In this document: positions 1 to 7,156 of the stretch, in pieces
How positions within the stretch are numbered: position 1 is the first letter of the stretch
Layout of the letters: every line of letters begins with the position of its first letter
Origin: a virus
Length of the DNA stretch: 20,480 nt
Reading direction: 5' to 3' (one strand)
IMG/VR virus record: IMGVR_UViG_3300008263_000025
Location: 1-20,480 of that record
Made by a program: the position numbers and the translations under genes
Notes under the pieces: model-generated
Database searches by the model: none
What the model saw: the letters and a program-made list of their open reading frames with translations, nothing else
Told to the model about the DNA's origin: nothing

Positions 1-164
1 TGGGCCGTGTTGACCTTGACCTGCTGCGCGGCGATCTGTGTGTCGAGTTCGGTGTTGGCGCCCGTCAGCAGCAGCAACTGCGCCGCAAGCCGCGACTCGC
101 CGAAGTCGAGCTTGATCGTGTATTGGCCCTCTCCCAGGTCGGCCAGAATCGTGCCGCGCCCCAT
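1..164 (-). CDS. Tail-associated protein, N-terminal part (cut by window edge)
   Basis: The start codon ATG at 164-162 overlaps the TGA stop of the upstream LamG-domain gene (ATGA), so the two are translationally coupled. About 54 residues are visible, beginning MGRGTILADLGEGQYTIKLD. This short beta-rich opening is followed by a stretch with many Ala, Gln and Leu (RLAAQLLLLTGANTELDTQI) that looks helical or coiled-coil. I do not recognise a named domain. Its place at the distal end of the tail operon suggests a baseplate or tail-tip protein; that is inference from position only. The 3' end lies outside the window. Confidence 0.7.
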   Translation of the reverse strand, partial: MGRGTILADLGEGQYTIKLDFGESRLAAQLLLLTGANTELDTQIAAQQVKVNTA

Positions 165-1714
165 CAGGCCCGCTCCCCCACTTCCATGTAGGCGTCGCCA
201 TCGCCGACGTAGTAATTGATGTAGGAGACGACGAACTCCTCAGAGCTGGCGAAGACCCGCTGCGCCGGCCGCAGCAGCCAGTCAATTGAGCACCGCACGC
301 GCGTGCCGCCCTGGTTGATGCTGATGGACCTGATGCCCTGCATGATGCGGTTGTAGGCCGCGCTAGGGGTCTCGTTGGGGGCGAAGCCGGTGCTGTAGCC
401 GCTGATGGTGCAGGTGTAGCGGAATGGCCCCTGGTCGAAGGTCGTCGTCTGCACCGGTGCCGTGGCCATCTCGTAGGTGAGTGGGGCGGCCAATCCTGGC
501 ACGTCCACCAGGCGCGAGATCTTGAACTGCGTCGCCGAGTTGATGGCCGAGACGTAGGCCGACACCGCAGGCACCACGCACTGGACGTAGTTGCTCAGGC
601 CGGTTTGCAGCGTGGCCTGCCAGCTCGAGATCGGCACCCGCACCGTGCCGCTCGGGGTGGTCAGGTCCATCACGTAGTAGGTGGTGGCGTCGCCAATGAC
701 CTCGGTGAAGTCGTGCGTGGCCAGCGGCGTGGCCGAGCCGAGCATGGACGGCACGTCGGCGCGAGCGAAAAGATGCCATGCCAGCGGGTTTGCATTGCCC
801 AGCATGGTGGGCGCATCGGCGCGAGCGAATAGGTGCCATGCAACGATTTGCTCAGGCCCCAACATGGACGGGGCGGACGCATAGGCAAGCGACTGCTGCC
901 CCAGAATTTCAGGCTGGCCAAGTGGGCCTTCGGCTAAAGCAATGGCCCTTGGCTCAACCAGAGCCAAAACACTAGGAGAGCCTAGTGGGCCAGAATCTGC
1001 AGCCCTAGCGACTAAGGGGCCTGAATTTGGAAATGGTGAGGTTGGAGCAGTGAAACTAGCGGTATAGCGTGCAACGCCTTTTGTAATTCTTAGGTCATCA
1101 ATATACCCGTGAGCATATGTTGCAAGATCTCCTCGAGACCCCAGCCGCAATCCTTCAGTGCCGCCTAAAGTGTAAGATGTATTATCAGATACAGATTGTT
1201 TTAGAGTGCCGTCTAAAAAACACCTGACAGTTCCACTTTGGCGCGCAAAAGCAATATGACACCATCCTAATGGTGTTACTGCTGTATTGGTTGAAACTAT
1301 TGTTGCAGAGCCGTCAGATGCTCCAAGACCAATTGAATCTGTAACTGGCCCTGGGCTTGAATCTCCAGCTTGCCATATCTGAAAAGTCCCGGCAGTGTTT
1401 GTGCTGCTTGGATGAGCAATGATTCGCCTATATGGCGATTGTGTGGCAGCGGACGAACTGTAAAACCAGAACTCAACAGTAAAATCACCGGTGCCAAAAT
1501 TAAAATCCGAACTAGCTGCTACGTCTAGATAATCTCCGTTTCCGTCAAGGTAAACACTTGCGCCGCCAAATTTAGATTGCGTTGTACTGATTGCGGCATT
1601 GCCATTAGCGGTTACCGTTTTAGGTGTCGGCGAGTTATCTGTAAACGTAGTGCTCCCATTCGCTCCATCAAAATGGAGCAGCAGGGAGACACTGTTGTAA
1701 TTCGGATCAGACAT
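164..1714 (-). CDS. Tail/baseplate protein with N-terminal LamG-like lectin domain
   Basis: 516 residues. Residues 1-210 form a LamG/concanavalin A-like jelly-roll: LLLHFDGANGSTTFTDNS near the N-terminus, GDFTVEFWFY in the middle, and the closing motif YIDDLRITKGVARYT. Such domains on phage tails usually bind cell-surface sugars. Five imperfect repeats of about 20 residues follow (residues 236-336), each with the pattern A-x-A...P-x-x-LG. The C-terminal 180 residues are beta-rich and look structural. The gene follows two small tail genes and is coupled to the next gene by ATGA. DNA for the lectin domain and first repeats (about 915-1714) is clearly richer in A and T than the C-terminal half, which suggests domain import. 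Exact tail role is not known; a side fibre or baseplate component fits. Confidence 0.8.
   Translation of the reverse strand: MSDPNYNSVSLLLHFDGANGSTTFTDNSPTPKTVTANGNAAISTTQSKFGGASVYLDGNGDYLDVAASSDFNFGTGDFTVEFWFYSSSAATQSPYRRIIAHPSSTNTAGTFQIWQAGDSSPGPVTDSIGLGASDGSATIVSTNTAVTPLGWCHIAFARQSGTVRCFLDGTLKQSVSDNTSYTLGGTEGLRLGSRGDLATYAHGYIDDLRITKGVARYTASFTAPTSPFPNSGPLVARAADSGPLGSPSVLALVEPRAIALAEGPLGQPEILGQQSLAYASAPSMLGPEQIVAWHLFARADAPTMLGNANPLAWHLFARADVPSMLGSATPLATHDFTEVIGDATTYYVMDLTTPSGTVRVPISSWQATLQTGLSNYVQCVVPAVSAYVSAINSATQFKISRLVDVPGLAAPLTYEMATAPVQTTTFDQGPFRYTCTISGYSTGFAPNETPSAAYNRIMQGIRSISINQGGTRVRCSIDWLLRPAQRVFASSEEFVVSYINYYVGDGDAYMEVGERA
707..1010 (-). repeat. Five tandem ~20-residue repeats (60-bp period)
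   Basis: In the LamG-bearing tail gene the protein repeats as ARADVPSMLGSATPLATHDF, ARADAPTMLGNANPLAWHLF, AYASAPSMLGPEQIVAWHLF and two more divergent copies toward the lectin domain. The two copies nearest the C-terminus share long near-identical DNA at a 60-bp period (for example GGCGCGAGCGAA at 758-769 and 818-829). The repeats probably act as a linker or beta-repeat shaft between lectin and structural parts. Confidence 0.75.
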
Positions 1715-1716
1715 GC

Positions 1717-2112
1717 TCAGCCGATAGTCGCGCTGACCAAGGTCACGGGACCGCCAGAAACAATTGACAGGGTATTGAGAACCAGCTTGCCGCTCACCGC
1801 TGCGGTGCCAGCCTGGGTTGGCAAACTCAGGTGAATAACGCCATCGGAGTCCGTGAACTCGCCGTAGGCTGCCGTGCCGGTGGCGTCTGCGCTGGTGTCC
1901 TCGGTGGCGGTCACGTCAAACGTGAGCACGCCCGTCCCAGAGCTCACCGTTCCGCAGGGGTCGCCGAGCGGGATGTTGGCCAGCAGGACGTCGCTGGCGT
2001 CGCGGATCTTGAGCCGGCCGGCAGCAGAGCCGGCGTCGATCAAGGTGCGAAACGCCTTGTGAGCCTCCTCCTTGGCCTTAACGGAATAGGTAGCAGATGC
2101 GGGTACAGCCAT
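1717..2112 (-). CDS. Small beta-rich tail protein, function unknown
   Basis: 131 residues, starting MAVPASATYSVKAKEEAHKA. There is a strong Shine-Dalgarno AGGAG six bases before the ATG. The protein is Thr-, Ala- and Val-rich with alternating hydrophobic residues (for example GVLTFDVTATEDTSADATGT), typical of phage beta-sandwich virion parts. I see no signal peptide or membrane segment. It lies 4 bases before the LamG-domain tail gene and just after another small tail gene, so a minor tail or tail-tip role is likely. I do not recognise the family. Confidence 0.75.
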   Translation of the reverse strand: MAVPASATYSVKAKEEAHKAFRTLIDAGSAAGRLKIRDASDVLLANIPLGDPCGTVSSGTGVLTFDVTATEDTSADATGTAAYGEFTDSDGVIHLSLPTQAGTAAVSGKLVLNTLSIVSGGPVTLVSATIG

Positions 2113-2113
2113 G

Positions 2114-2473
2114 TCAATCTCCTGAAAGTTTGGATTTCACCAACAGCGTCAGCGTGCCGGTGCTCTGGGTGGATGTGTAGGCCTCTGGGGCCGCCAGATA
2201 GAGGCCGGTTGGCACAGAGACCTGGACCAGCGCGTACAGCCTCACCAGGCGCTCTACAGCGTCTTGCTGGGCCTTGGAGGCGATGGCCCAGACAAGCTCA
2301 ATGGTCTTGTCGGCCTGCGCCAGGCCAAAGTCGTTGAAGACCGCGCCGCCGTCCAGCGTGGCGATTCGGGTCACGCGCCTGCGGGCCTCGCCGAAGTCGG
2401 AACGTTCGGCGTTGACCTCCAGCTCAATGACGCCCAGCGGGTCGAAGGTCGGGGTGCTCAGTCGGATCAGCAT
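2114..2473 (-). CDS. Putative minor tail protein following the tape measure
   Basis: 119 residues from the ATG at 2473 (MLIRLSTPTFDPLGVIELEV). A longer reading from 2509 exists, but 2473 starts one base after the tape-measure stop, has a GGGGA-type ribosome site, and gives a clean beta-rich N-terminus. The middle (ATLDGGAVFNDFGLAQADKT) and the helix AQQDAVERLVRLYALVQVSV are distinctive, but I cannot name the family. Its position directly behind the tape measure is where siphophages usually keep a distal-tail or baseplate hub protein, so that role is possible by synteny only. Confidence 0.75.
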   Translation of the reverse strand: MLIRLSTPTFDPLGVIELEVNAERSDFGEARRRVTRIATLDGGAVFNDFGLAQADKTIELVWAIASKAQQDAVERLVRLYALVQVSVPTGLYLAAPEAYTSTQSTGTLTLLVKSKLSGD

Positions 2474-2474
2474 G

Positions 2475-4229
2475 TCAAGTCCCCACCAGCAGCTCGAGGC
2501 CGTCTGCATTCACGCGGGTCTGGATGGTCTTCAGAATCTCCCACATGAACGCCTCCAGGTGCGGCTGAAGGCCTTTCCCATCAATCTGGATCAGCGCGTT
2601 GCCGCGCTGCAAAGATGCCGTTCTTGATTGATTCAGATTGATCTGGGATTCAATCAGCTGTCTCTGCAAATCCAACGCTTGTTCCCTAATCTTGTTTTCT
2701 ATCTTCAACTGCTCTTGGACCAGTTCGAGCTTCTCCAGACCGAAAAACCCTTCAATGTCCCCGAATGCACTGAAGATGCTGCTGATGACATCGCCGGATG
2801 ATTCGACCGTCGCTGAAAGTGATTTGAGCGCGAACTCGAATTTCTGGGCATCAGCAACGGCCTGGGCAATCTCGAGCTTGACGCGCGACTCGATGAGTTT
2901 GATACGCTCGTTGGAGGCAATGCTCTGGAGCTTGGCGGCGTAATCTTGGGCCGCCTTGGTTGTCTCGAGATACAGCTTCTGTTCTGCCAGCTGCTGCTTT
3001 GCCAGTTCTGCGCTCTTGTCTTTGACCTTGCCCTTTGCATCGGTCAATTCTTTGGCTGACGCCACCTGCGCGATCATCGCCTTTTCTTCGTCGCCGAGCG
3101 CTACGGCCAGGCCGGCGCTTGACGTCGCCGTTTTCTTTGTGGCGTCGTCAAGGCCAAGGAATTTGGGCACAAGGCCATCGACAGAAGCGGCGGCCTTGTC
3201 AAAAGATTGGCCAATGGCCGTCTTAAATCTTTCCGCCTCTTGACTGTTTCGCTCTATGGCCTGGGCAAGGGTAATGTTGCCCTTTGTGAAATCGCTTAAC
3301 GTGCCAGAAGTTGAAACGATAGCGGCAACAGAGGTGCCCAACGCTTCCGCAAATAGAACGATGGCGGCAGTTGATCCGGCCACAATGACGGTGGTGCCTT
3401 CGATTACTTTTACGAGCAATCGAAATGCCCCGGCGTCTCCAATCGTCACCTGCGCTTCCGTGATTGAATTCTTGAGCCTGGACAGCTCATTATTGAAACT
3501 GCTGAAATCCGCCGAGCCGAACTGCGTCTTTAGCTGTTCTGCGACTTTGATCAGCTCAGGGATTCCGATCTTGCCCTTGGAAATCAGGTCGAAAAACTCT
3601 TCGTTGGTGACGTTGAGCGACTGGGCAAAGGTGTTGAAGAACCCCGGCAGGCGCTCCGCAACAGACTTCAAGTCATCCAGCTCAAACTTGCCTTTGCTGA
3701 CGCCTTGCGCGAGCTGTGTGAAAGCGCCAGAGACATCCGCGCCACTGGTGCCAAGCGCAGCAAAGGCGGTCGCAAAGCCTTCAAACACCAAGCGCGAGCC
3801 TTCGCCTTCAGCCGCCGTGCCCTTGGCCGCCGCCGCAAACGAGGCATAGGCACCGGCTGCGCCGCGAACTTCAACACCAAGCCGGTTGGCGGTGCTGGTG
3901 ATGAAGTCCAGCTCTTTCTGCGCCGCCTCGCTTGATCCTGTCACCAGCTTGAGCGTGTTGCGAAACTGCTCGAAGGCGACGTTGGCGTCGATGAAATCCT
4001 TGATGACCAGCGAGCCCGCCAGGGCCTGCAGCGCTACCGTTGCAGACGCAATGCCGGCCCTGTTGCCGCCAATTCGATCTAGCTGGTCGTTGGTGCCGCT
4101 CAGCGCCCTGGTTGAGGTATCAGCATTGCCAGACAGCGCTGCAAGGTCTCGCTGAATCCCAGCAATAGCCGCATTGGTCTGGTTCTGACCCCTGAAAATC
4201 AGCTCAACGGTTTGTTGAATGTCGGCCAT
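2475..4229 (-). CDS. Tail tape measure protein
   Basis: 584 residues. Residues 60-260 match the phage tape-measure domain: VAFEQFRNTLKLVTGSSEAA, then NRLGVEVRGAAGAYASFAAA, then GKFELDDLKSVAERLPGFF. A hydrophobic stretch lies near residues 275-300 (TTVIVAGSTAAIVLFAEALG). The C-terminal part is long helical and charged, with coiled-coil character (residues about 385-540). The protein spans the tail lumen and sets tail length; by the usual ~0.15 nm per residue this would suggest a tail of roughly 85-90 nm (inference). It sits directly behind the chaperone pair, as expected. The gene start overlaps the end of the frameshift extension by 26 bases. Confidence 0.93.
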   Translation of the reverse strand: MADIQQTVELIFRGQNQTNAAIAGIQRDLAALSGNADTSTRALSGTNDQLDRIGGNRAGIASATVALQALAGSLVIKDFIDANVAFEQFRNTLKLVTGSSEAAQKELDFITSTANRLGVEVRGAAGAYASFAAAAKGTAAEGEGSRLVFEGFATAFAALGTSGADVSGAFTQLAQGVSKGKFELDDLKSVAERLPGFFNTFAQSLNVTNEEFFDLISKGKIGIPELIKVAEQLKTQFGSADFSSFNNELSRLKNSITEAQVTIGDAGAFRLLVKVIEGTTVIVAGSTAAIVLFAEALGTSVAAIVSTSGTLSDFTKGNITLAQAIERNSQEAERFKTAIGQSFDKAAASVDGLVPKFLGLDDATKKTATSSAGLAVALGDEEKAMIAQVASAKELTDAKGKVKDKSAELAKQQLAEQKLYLETTKAAQDYAAKLQSIASNERIKLIESRVKLEIAQAVADAQKFEFALKSLSATVESSGDVISSIFSAFGDIEGFFGLEKLELVQEQLKIENKIREQALDLQRQLIESQINLNQSRTASLQRGNALIQIDGKGLQPHLEAFMWEILKTIQTRVNADGLELLVGT

Positions 4230-4497
4230 CTTGCTGCTTCTTCTCGTAGTACGCCGCCCAGATTGTCAGTTCTTCGTCGGTCAAAAAACCCTGCGGGATG
4301 ATGTCTGGGCGGTGCTGGTAGAGGTAGCCGCCGCGCAGTTCCAGGAATGCGAGCGCTGCGCTCAGTCCTGGGTCTTCTGCGAGGCGGCGCTTGGCTTTAC
4401 AAGATCGGCGCCCTGGCCTGTGAGCTCGCTGATCTTGTTGGTCAGCATCAGGAACTCGATCGGAAAAGCCTCGGCCAACTTCACCGCCGCGGCCAGG
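4204..4497 (-). CDS. Tail assembly chaperone, -1 frameshift extension (gpT-like)
   Basis: After the TGA at 4500-4498 the -1 frame relative to the chaperone gene stays open to the TGA at 4206-4204. It contains no ATG, GTG or TTG except one TTG about 28 codons before its end, so it can hardly start by itself. Beyond the zero-frame stop it encodes a protein-like tail: AKRRLAEDPGLSAALAFLEL, then GYLYQHRPDIIPQGFLTDEE, then WAAYYEKK. A Trp-Tyr-Tyr ending just before the tape measure is the usual layout of lambda G-GT type chaperones, which are made by programmed -1 frameshifting. I found no textbook slippery heptamer; the CTTGTAAAG stretch near 4404-4395 or the TTTT near 4465 are weak candidates. 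The junction is therefore uncertain. Confidence 0.65.
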   Translation of the reverse strand, partial: PGRGGEVGRGFSDRVPDADQQDQRAHRPGRRSCKAKRRLAEDPGLSAALAFLELRGGYLYQHRPDIIPQGFLTDEELTIWAAYYEKKQQDGRHSTNR

Positions 4498-4817
4498 TCA
4501 ACCCTTGGGGCCACCGAGCCGGACACCAGGATCTCCAAGCGCTTGGCAATCTCGCCAGGCGTGTCGCCACTGATGCCCAGGGCCTGCCGGATGGCGTTGG
4601 CCTGGTCTGCCTTGGTCGCTATGGCCTTGACGATGCTGTCAATGCTGGATTGCCGTTTCTCGGCCTCCAGTGCGGTGTGCAGCTCGCTGGCGGTCAGCCC
4701 GCGGACCTCCCACTCAGGTGCTTCGCCTTCGTCGAAAAAAAACGCGAGCGCCTCAACAGCCACTCGCGCCTTCTTCGACTCGAACCTTGCCTGCTCGAAT
4801 CGATTCAGATCAAACAT
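4362..4817 (-). CDS. Tail assembly chaperone (gpG-like, zero frame)
   Basis: 151 residues (MFDLNRFEQARFESKKARVA). The protein is highly helical and charged, with no membrane segment. It lies between tail tube and tape measure, the fixed position of tail assembly chaperones that coat the tape measure before tube polymerisation. The start ATG overlaps the tail-tube stop (ATGA) and has a GAGGTG ribosome site. A second open frame at -1 extends past its TGA and into the tape-measure start, the expected partner product. Identification rests on gene order, size, composition and the overlapping frame rather than a named motif. Confidence 0.8.
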   Translation of the reverse strand: MFDLNRFEQARFESKKARVAVEALAFFFDEGEAPEWEVRGLTASELHTALEAEKRQSSIDSIVKAIATKADQANAIRQALGISGDTPGEIAKRLEILVSGSVAPRVDLAAAVKLAEAFPIEFLMLTNKISELTGQGADLVKPSAASQKTQD

Positions 4818-5791
4818 CAGCCCACCTCAGTTGCGCGCTCCGTCGCGGAAATGGTGCAGGCGGCCTGGATGCTGTCGCCGGCCGGGAAGGTGCGCGACAC
4901 ACCCAGCTTGCCCTGCGTCAACAGATACGGCGACTTGTAGCGGTCAGGGAAGAACTTGAACCAAAGGTCTTGGTTCTTCAGCTGCACTAGGCCATCAGCC
5001 ACGCCGTCCTGCAGGTAGGCCGTGAAGCTGCCCTGGTTGAGCGTGGACGCGGTGGACCCCAGCGTGCTGCCGTAGACCTGCACGGAGGTCAGGCTGTGCG
5101 TGGTCTCGGGCGGCACGAAGTCCGATGCCAGCTGCACATCGGAAAAGATAGGCGCAGCAAACGAGGCGTAGACACGTTTCGGCACTGGCCCGGTGTGGAT
5201 CTCCGGCAGCGCGGCCAGGAAGGTCACAGACCCTGCGCTGTAGTTGATGTCGAACAGCGGGTAATCTGCGCGCTCCGTGTGCGTGCCAACCACCGTAAAA
5301 ATCTCAGCGGCGGTCACCAGCGCAGCGCTCACAGAACTAGTGCGAACCTGGCCAATTTCCACCGAGTCCACCGCAATCAGCGGAGGCCCGCCGTTGGCCC
5401 CGCGCGTTTCGGAGAACGCCGTGCTGTCAACGCCAGAGACTGCCGCAATGGCCCCGCTGGAGTTGATGGTAATGCTGGTGATGTTGTGCGTGTCGGTCGA
5501 GACGCCGCGCGTGATCGTCGCGGTGCCGGCGCTGACGCTGGTCACGACGCCGTTGAGGTTCAGCGTCAGGGCGGCGACGTTAACCTTGTTGTTGTCGGAT
5601 GCGTGAGGCGTGACTGCGCCGCCCGTCAGCAAGCCGTTGGGCAGCACGACAGGAGCATAGCCCGCGCGCTTGGACCACAGCGAGGCCGAGCTGGTAAAGG
5701 TGGTTTCGTCTCCTGAGTTCGTCAGGGTCGTCATCGAGGTGGAGGTCTGCCCCGCCTCGTACTGGAGTTTCGCGTTTTCAGCGGTTGCCAT
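4817..5791 (-). CDS. Major tail (tube) protein
   Basis: 324 residues (MATAENAKLQYEAGQTSTSM). The protein is beta-rich with many Thr, Ser, Ala and Val. It starts with an AGGAG site seven bases upstream and lies just downstream of the coat-protein region and upstream of the chaperone and tape measure. A segment near residues 60-110 (ASDNNKVNVAALTLNLNGVV, ATITRGVSTDTHNITSI) has the look of an inserted repetitive beta domain, perhaps Ig-like and displayed on the tube surface. The C-terminal half (PLFDINYSAGSVTFLAALPE, DLWFKFFPDRYKSPY) is conserved-looking core. The tail-tube role is inferred from order and fold-like composition. Confidence 0.8.
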   Translation of the reverse strand: MATAENAKLQYEAGQTSTSMTTLTNSGDETTFTSSASLWSKRAGYAPVVLPNGLLTGGAVTPHASDNNKVNVAALTLNLNGVVTSVSAGTATITRGVSTDTHNITSITINSSGAIAAVSGVDSTAFSETRGANGGPPLIAVDSVEIGQVRTSSVSAALVTAAEIFTVVGTHTERADYPLFDINYSAGSVTFLAALPEIHTGPVPKRVYASFAAPIFSDVQLASDFVPPETTHSLTSVQVYGSTLGSTASTLNQGSFTAYLQDGVADGLVQLKNQDLWFKFFPDRYKSPYLLTQGKLGVSRTFPAGDSIQAACTISATERATEVG

Positions 5792-5993
5792 CGTTGGGCT
5801 CCTGGTTCAGGTATTTTGGCGGTCGTCCGCGCCGCCTGGGCATTTCTGCTGGTTGCGGTGAAGCATCAGGAAGTGGCGCTGCCCCGTACAATCGATGCAC
5901 GGCAGGGTCAAAATCTGATGCGTTCATGATGACCCACTCACCTTGAGACGGGTGAGTGGGCATCACGCGGACGGTTTCGATGATTTGAGGCAT
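5778..5993 (-). CDS. Small protein with AT-hook-like C-terminus
   Basis: 71 residues from the ATG at 5993 (MPQIIETVRVMPTHPSQGEW). The ATG overlaps the coat-protein TGA (ATGA), and the gene overlaps the tube gene by 14 bases. A VIMNASDFDPAVHRLYG core is followed by a Pro-rich linker and PRRRGRPPKYL, which resembles an AT-hook (GRP core with flanking basic residues). Small proteins with an N/K-x-SDFDP core are common beside phage coat genes, but their job is not established. DNA binding is possible from the GRPPK motif. A longer reading from 6062 overlaps the coat gene and is less likely. Confidence 0.75.
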   Translation of the reverse strand: MPQIIETVRVMPTHPSQGEWVIMNASDFDPAVHRLYGAAPLPDASPQPAEMPRRRGRPPKYLNQEPNDGNR

Positions 5994-7138
5994 CAGCCCA
6001 GCAGGATGGCGACGTGCTCGGGCTTGATGACCTTCACGCCCCAAGCGCAGCTGATTTCCCACTGCATCTGCCTGTACTGCGGGTACAGCGCCACCTCGAA
6101 CGACAGGCCCGAGCGCGGGTCCACGATGGAGGTGCGGTCGGAGGCCAGGTCGCCACTGGCAGGCAGGGCCGGCAGGCGCTGGGCCAGGATGATGGCCGAG
6201 CGGCTGAAGCCCATGTTACGCACAGAGCTGGCTGTGACGGTGATAGCCGTGGCCGATGCGGGAATGGCTTGGCGCAGGCCGGTAGGCTCCAGCACAATCG
6301 TGCCGCCGTTGCTGACGTCGGTATCGCCAGTCATCACGACGTACTGGTTGCTGTCGTTGGCAAATGTGATGACGTCACCGGCCACGATGGTGCCCGTGCC
6401 TGCAGAGGCCAGGGTAATCGTCGTGGCACCAACAGCGTAACCTGCGTTGTTGGTGGTCGCGTTTGCAGCAGTTCCCTTCGTGTGCGTCCTGACCTGTGCC
6501 GACTCACGAACCATCATGCCGTTGATATCCAACAGCACACCCTGACGCAGCATGCTGTCACCGAACTCTTGCGAGGACGATGCCTGCTTGCCGCGCAGAT
6601 TGGCGCCGGCCGCGGTGTCCAGCACCAGCTGCATGTCGCTCAGAGGCGAGCCGTTGTCGGCCAGGATCTTGCGCGTCAGCGATGCGGCGCTGTAGTCGCC
6701 GGCGGTGCCAAATGGCGTAGTGCCTGCGGTGCCAGCAGCGCGCGAGGAGTCAAGATACAAGGCCGCAATGTCGGCCTCGATTTCGTTGACCAGGGTGCGG
6801 ATGGCCTGCTGGATCTGCGCGCCTTGGATGGCTGCAGCAGCGGGGCCAGAGCCACGCTCTTCCTCGCCCGTCCAGCGGATCGGCACCCGGCGTGCCTTGG
6901 TGATCTTGATCTCCATGTCGCCAATGGTCTGGTCGCCATCATTCGGAGGCGTGACGCCAGCCGTGATGTTGCCAGCAGAGGCAGCCGGCGCGACGAACGA
7001 GCGCACGGACTGGTTGACCGCGGCGCGCGAGGATTGCGCATCCAGGGTCACAGCGGGAATGAAACCAACCAGCTCACGGGACACGACGTCCAGATTGCTG
7101 TACAGGGTCGGGATGAGATTCGTAAGGGTGGCACCCAT
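5993..7138 (-). CDS. Major capsid protein, P22 coat (gp5) type
   Basis: 381 residues. The N-terminus LTNLIPTLYSNLDVVSRELV and GFIPAVTLD matches the P22-like coat family, as does VPIRWTGEEE and the C-terminal FSRSAIILAQRLPALPASGD. Residues about 215-300 (HTKGTAANATTNNAGYAVGA, TIVAGDVITFANDSNQYVV) are a beta-rich insertion in the place of the P22 I-domain. The protein has the HK97-like fold in this family and builds the shell on an internal scaffold, whose gene lies just upstream. The start has a GGAG site 8 bases before ATG. Somewhat shorter than P22 gp5 (430 residues). Confidence 0.92.
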   Translation of the reverse strand: MGATLTNLIPTLYSNLDVVSRELVGFIPAVTLDAQSSRAAVNQSVRSFVAPAASAGNITAGVTPPNDGDQTIGDMEIKITKARRVPIRWTGEEERGSGPAAAAIQGAQIQQAIRTLVNEIEADIAALYLDSSRAAGTAGTTPFGTAGDYSAASLTRKILADNGSPLSDMQLVLDTAAGANLRGKQASSSQEFGDSMLRQGVLLDINGMMVRESAQVRTHTKGTAANATTNNAGYAVGATTITLASAGTGTIVAGDVITFANDSNQYVVMTGDTDVSNGGTIVLEPTGLRQAIPASATAITVTASSVRNMGFSRSAIILAQRLPALPASGDLASDRTSIVDPRSGLSFEVALYPQYRQMQWEISCAWGVKVIKPEHVAILLG

Positions 7139-7156
7139 GGTAAGAACTCCAGAAAG

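Noticed and set aside
2474-2509. Longer start for the small tail gene at 2509
   Set aside because: It would add a Cys/Trp-rich run overlapping the end of the tape measure and lacks a better ribosome site than the ATG at 2473.
4219-4959. Plus-strand open frame of 246 codons opposite the chaperone and tube genes
   Set aside because: It is Ser/Arg/Cys-rich with no domain-like pattern, and it covers well-supported minus-strand genes. It is a shadow.
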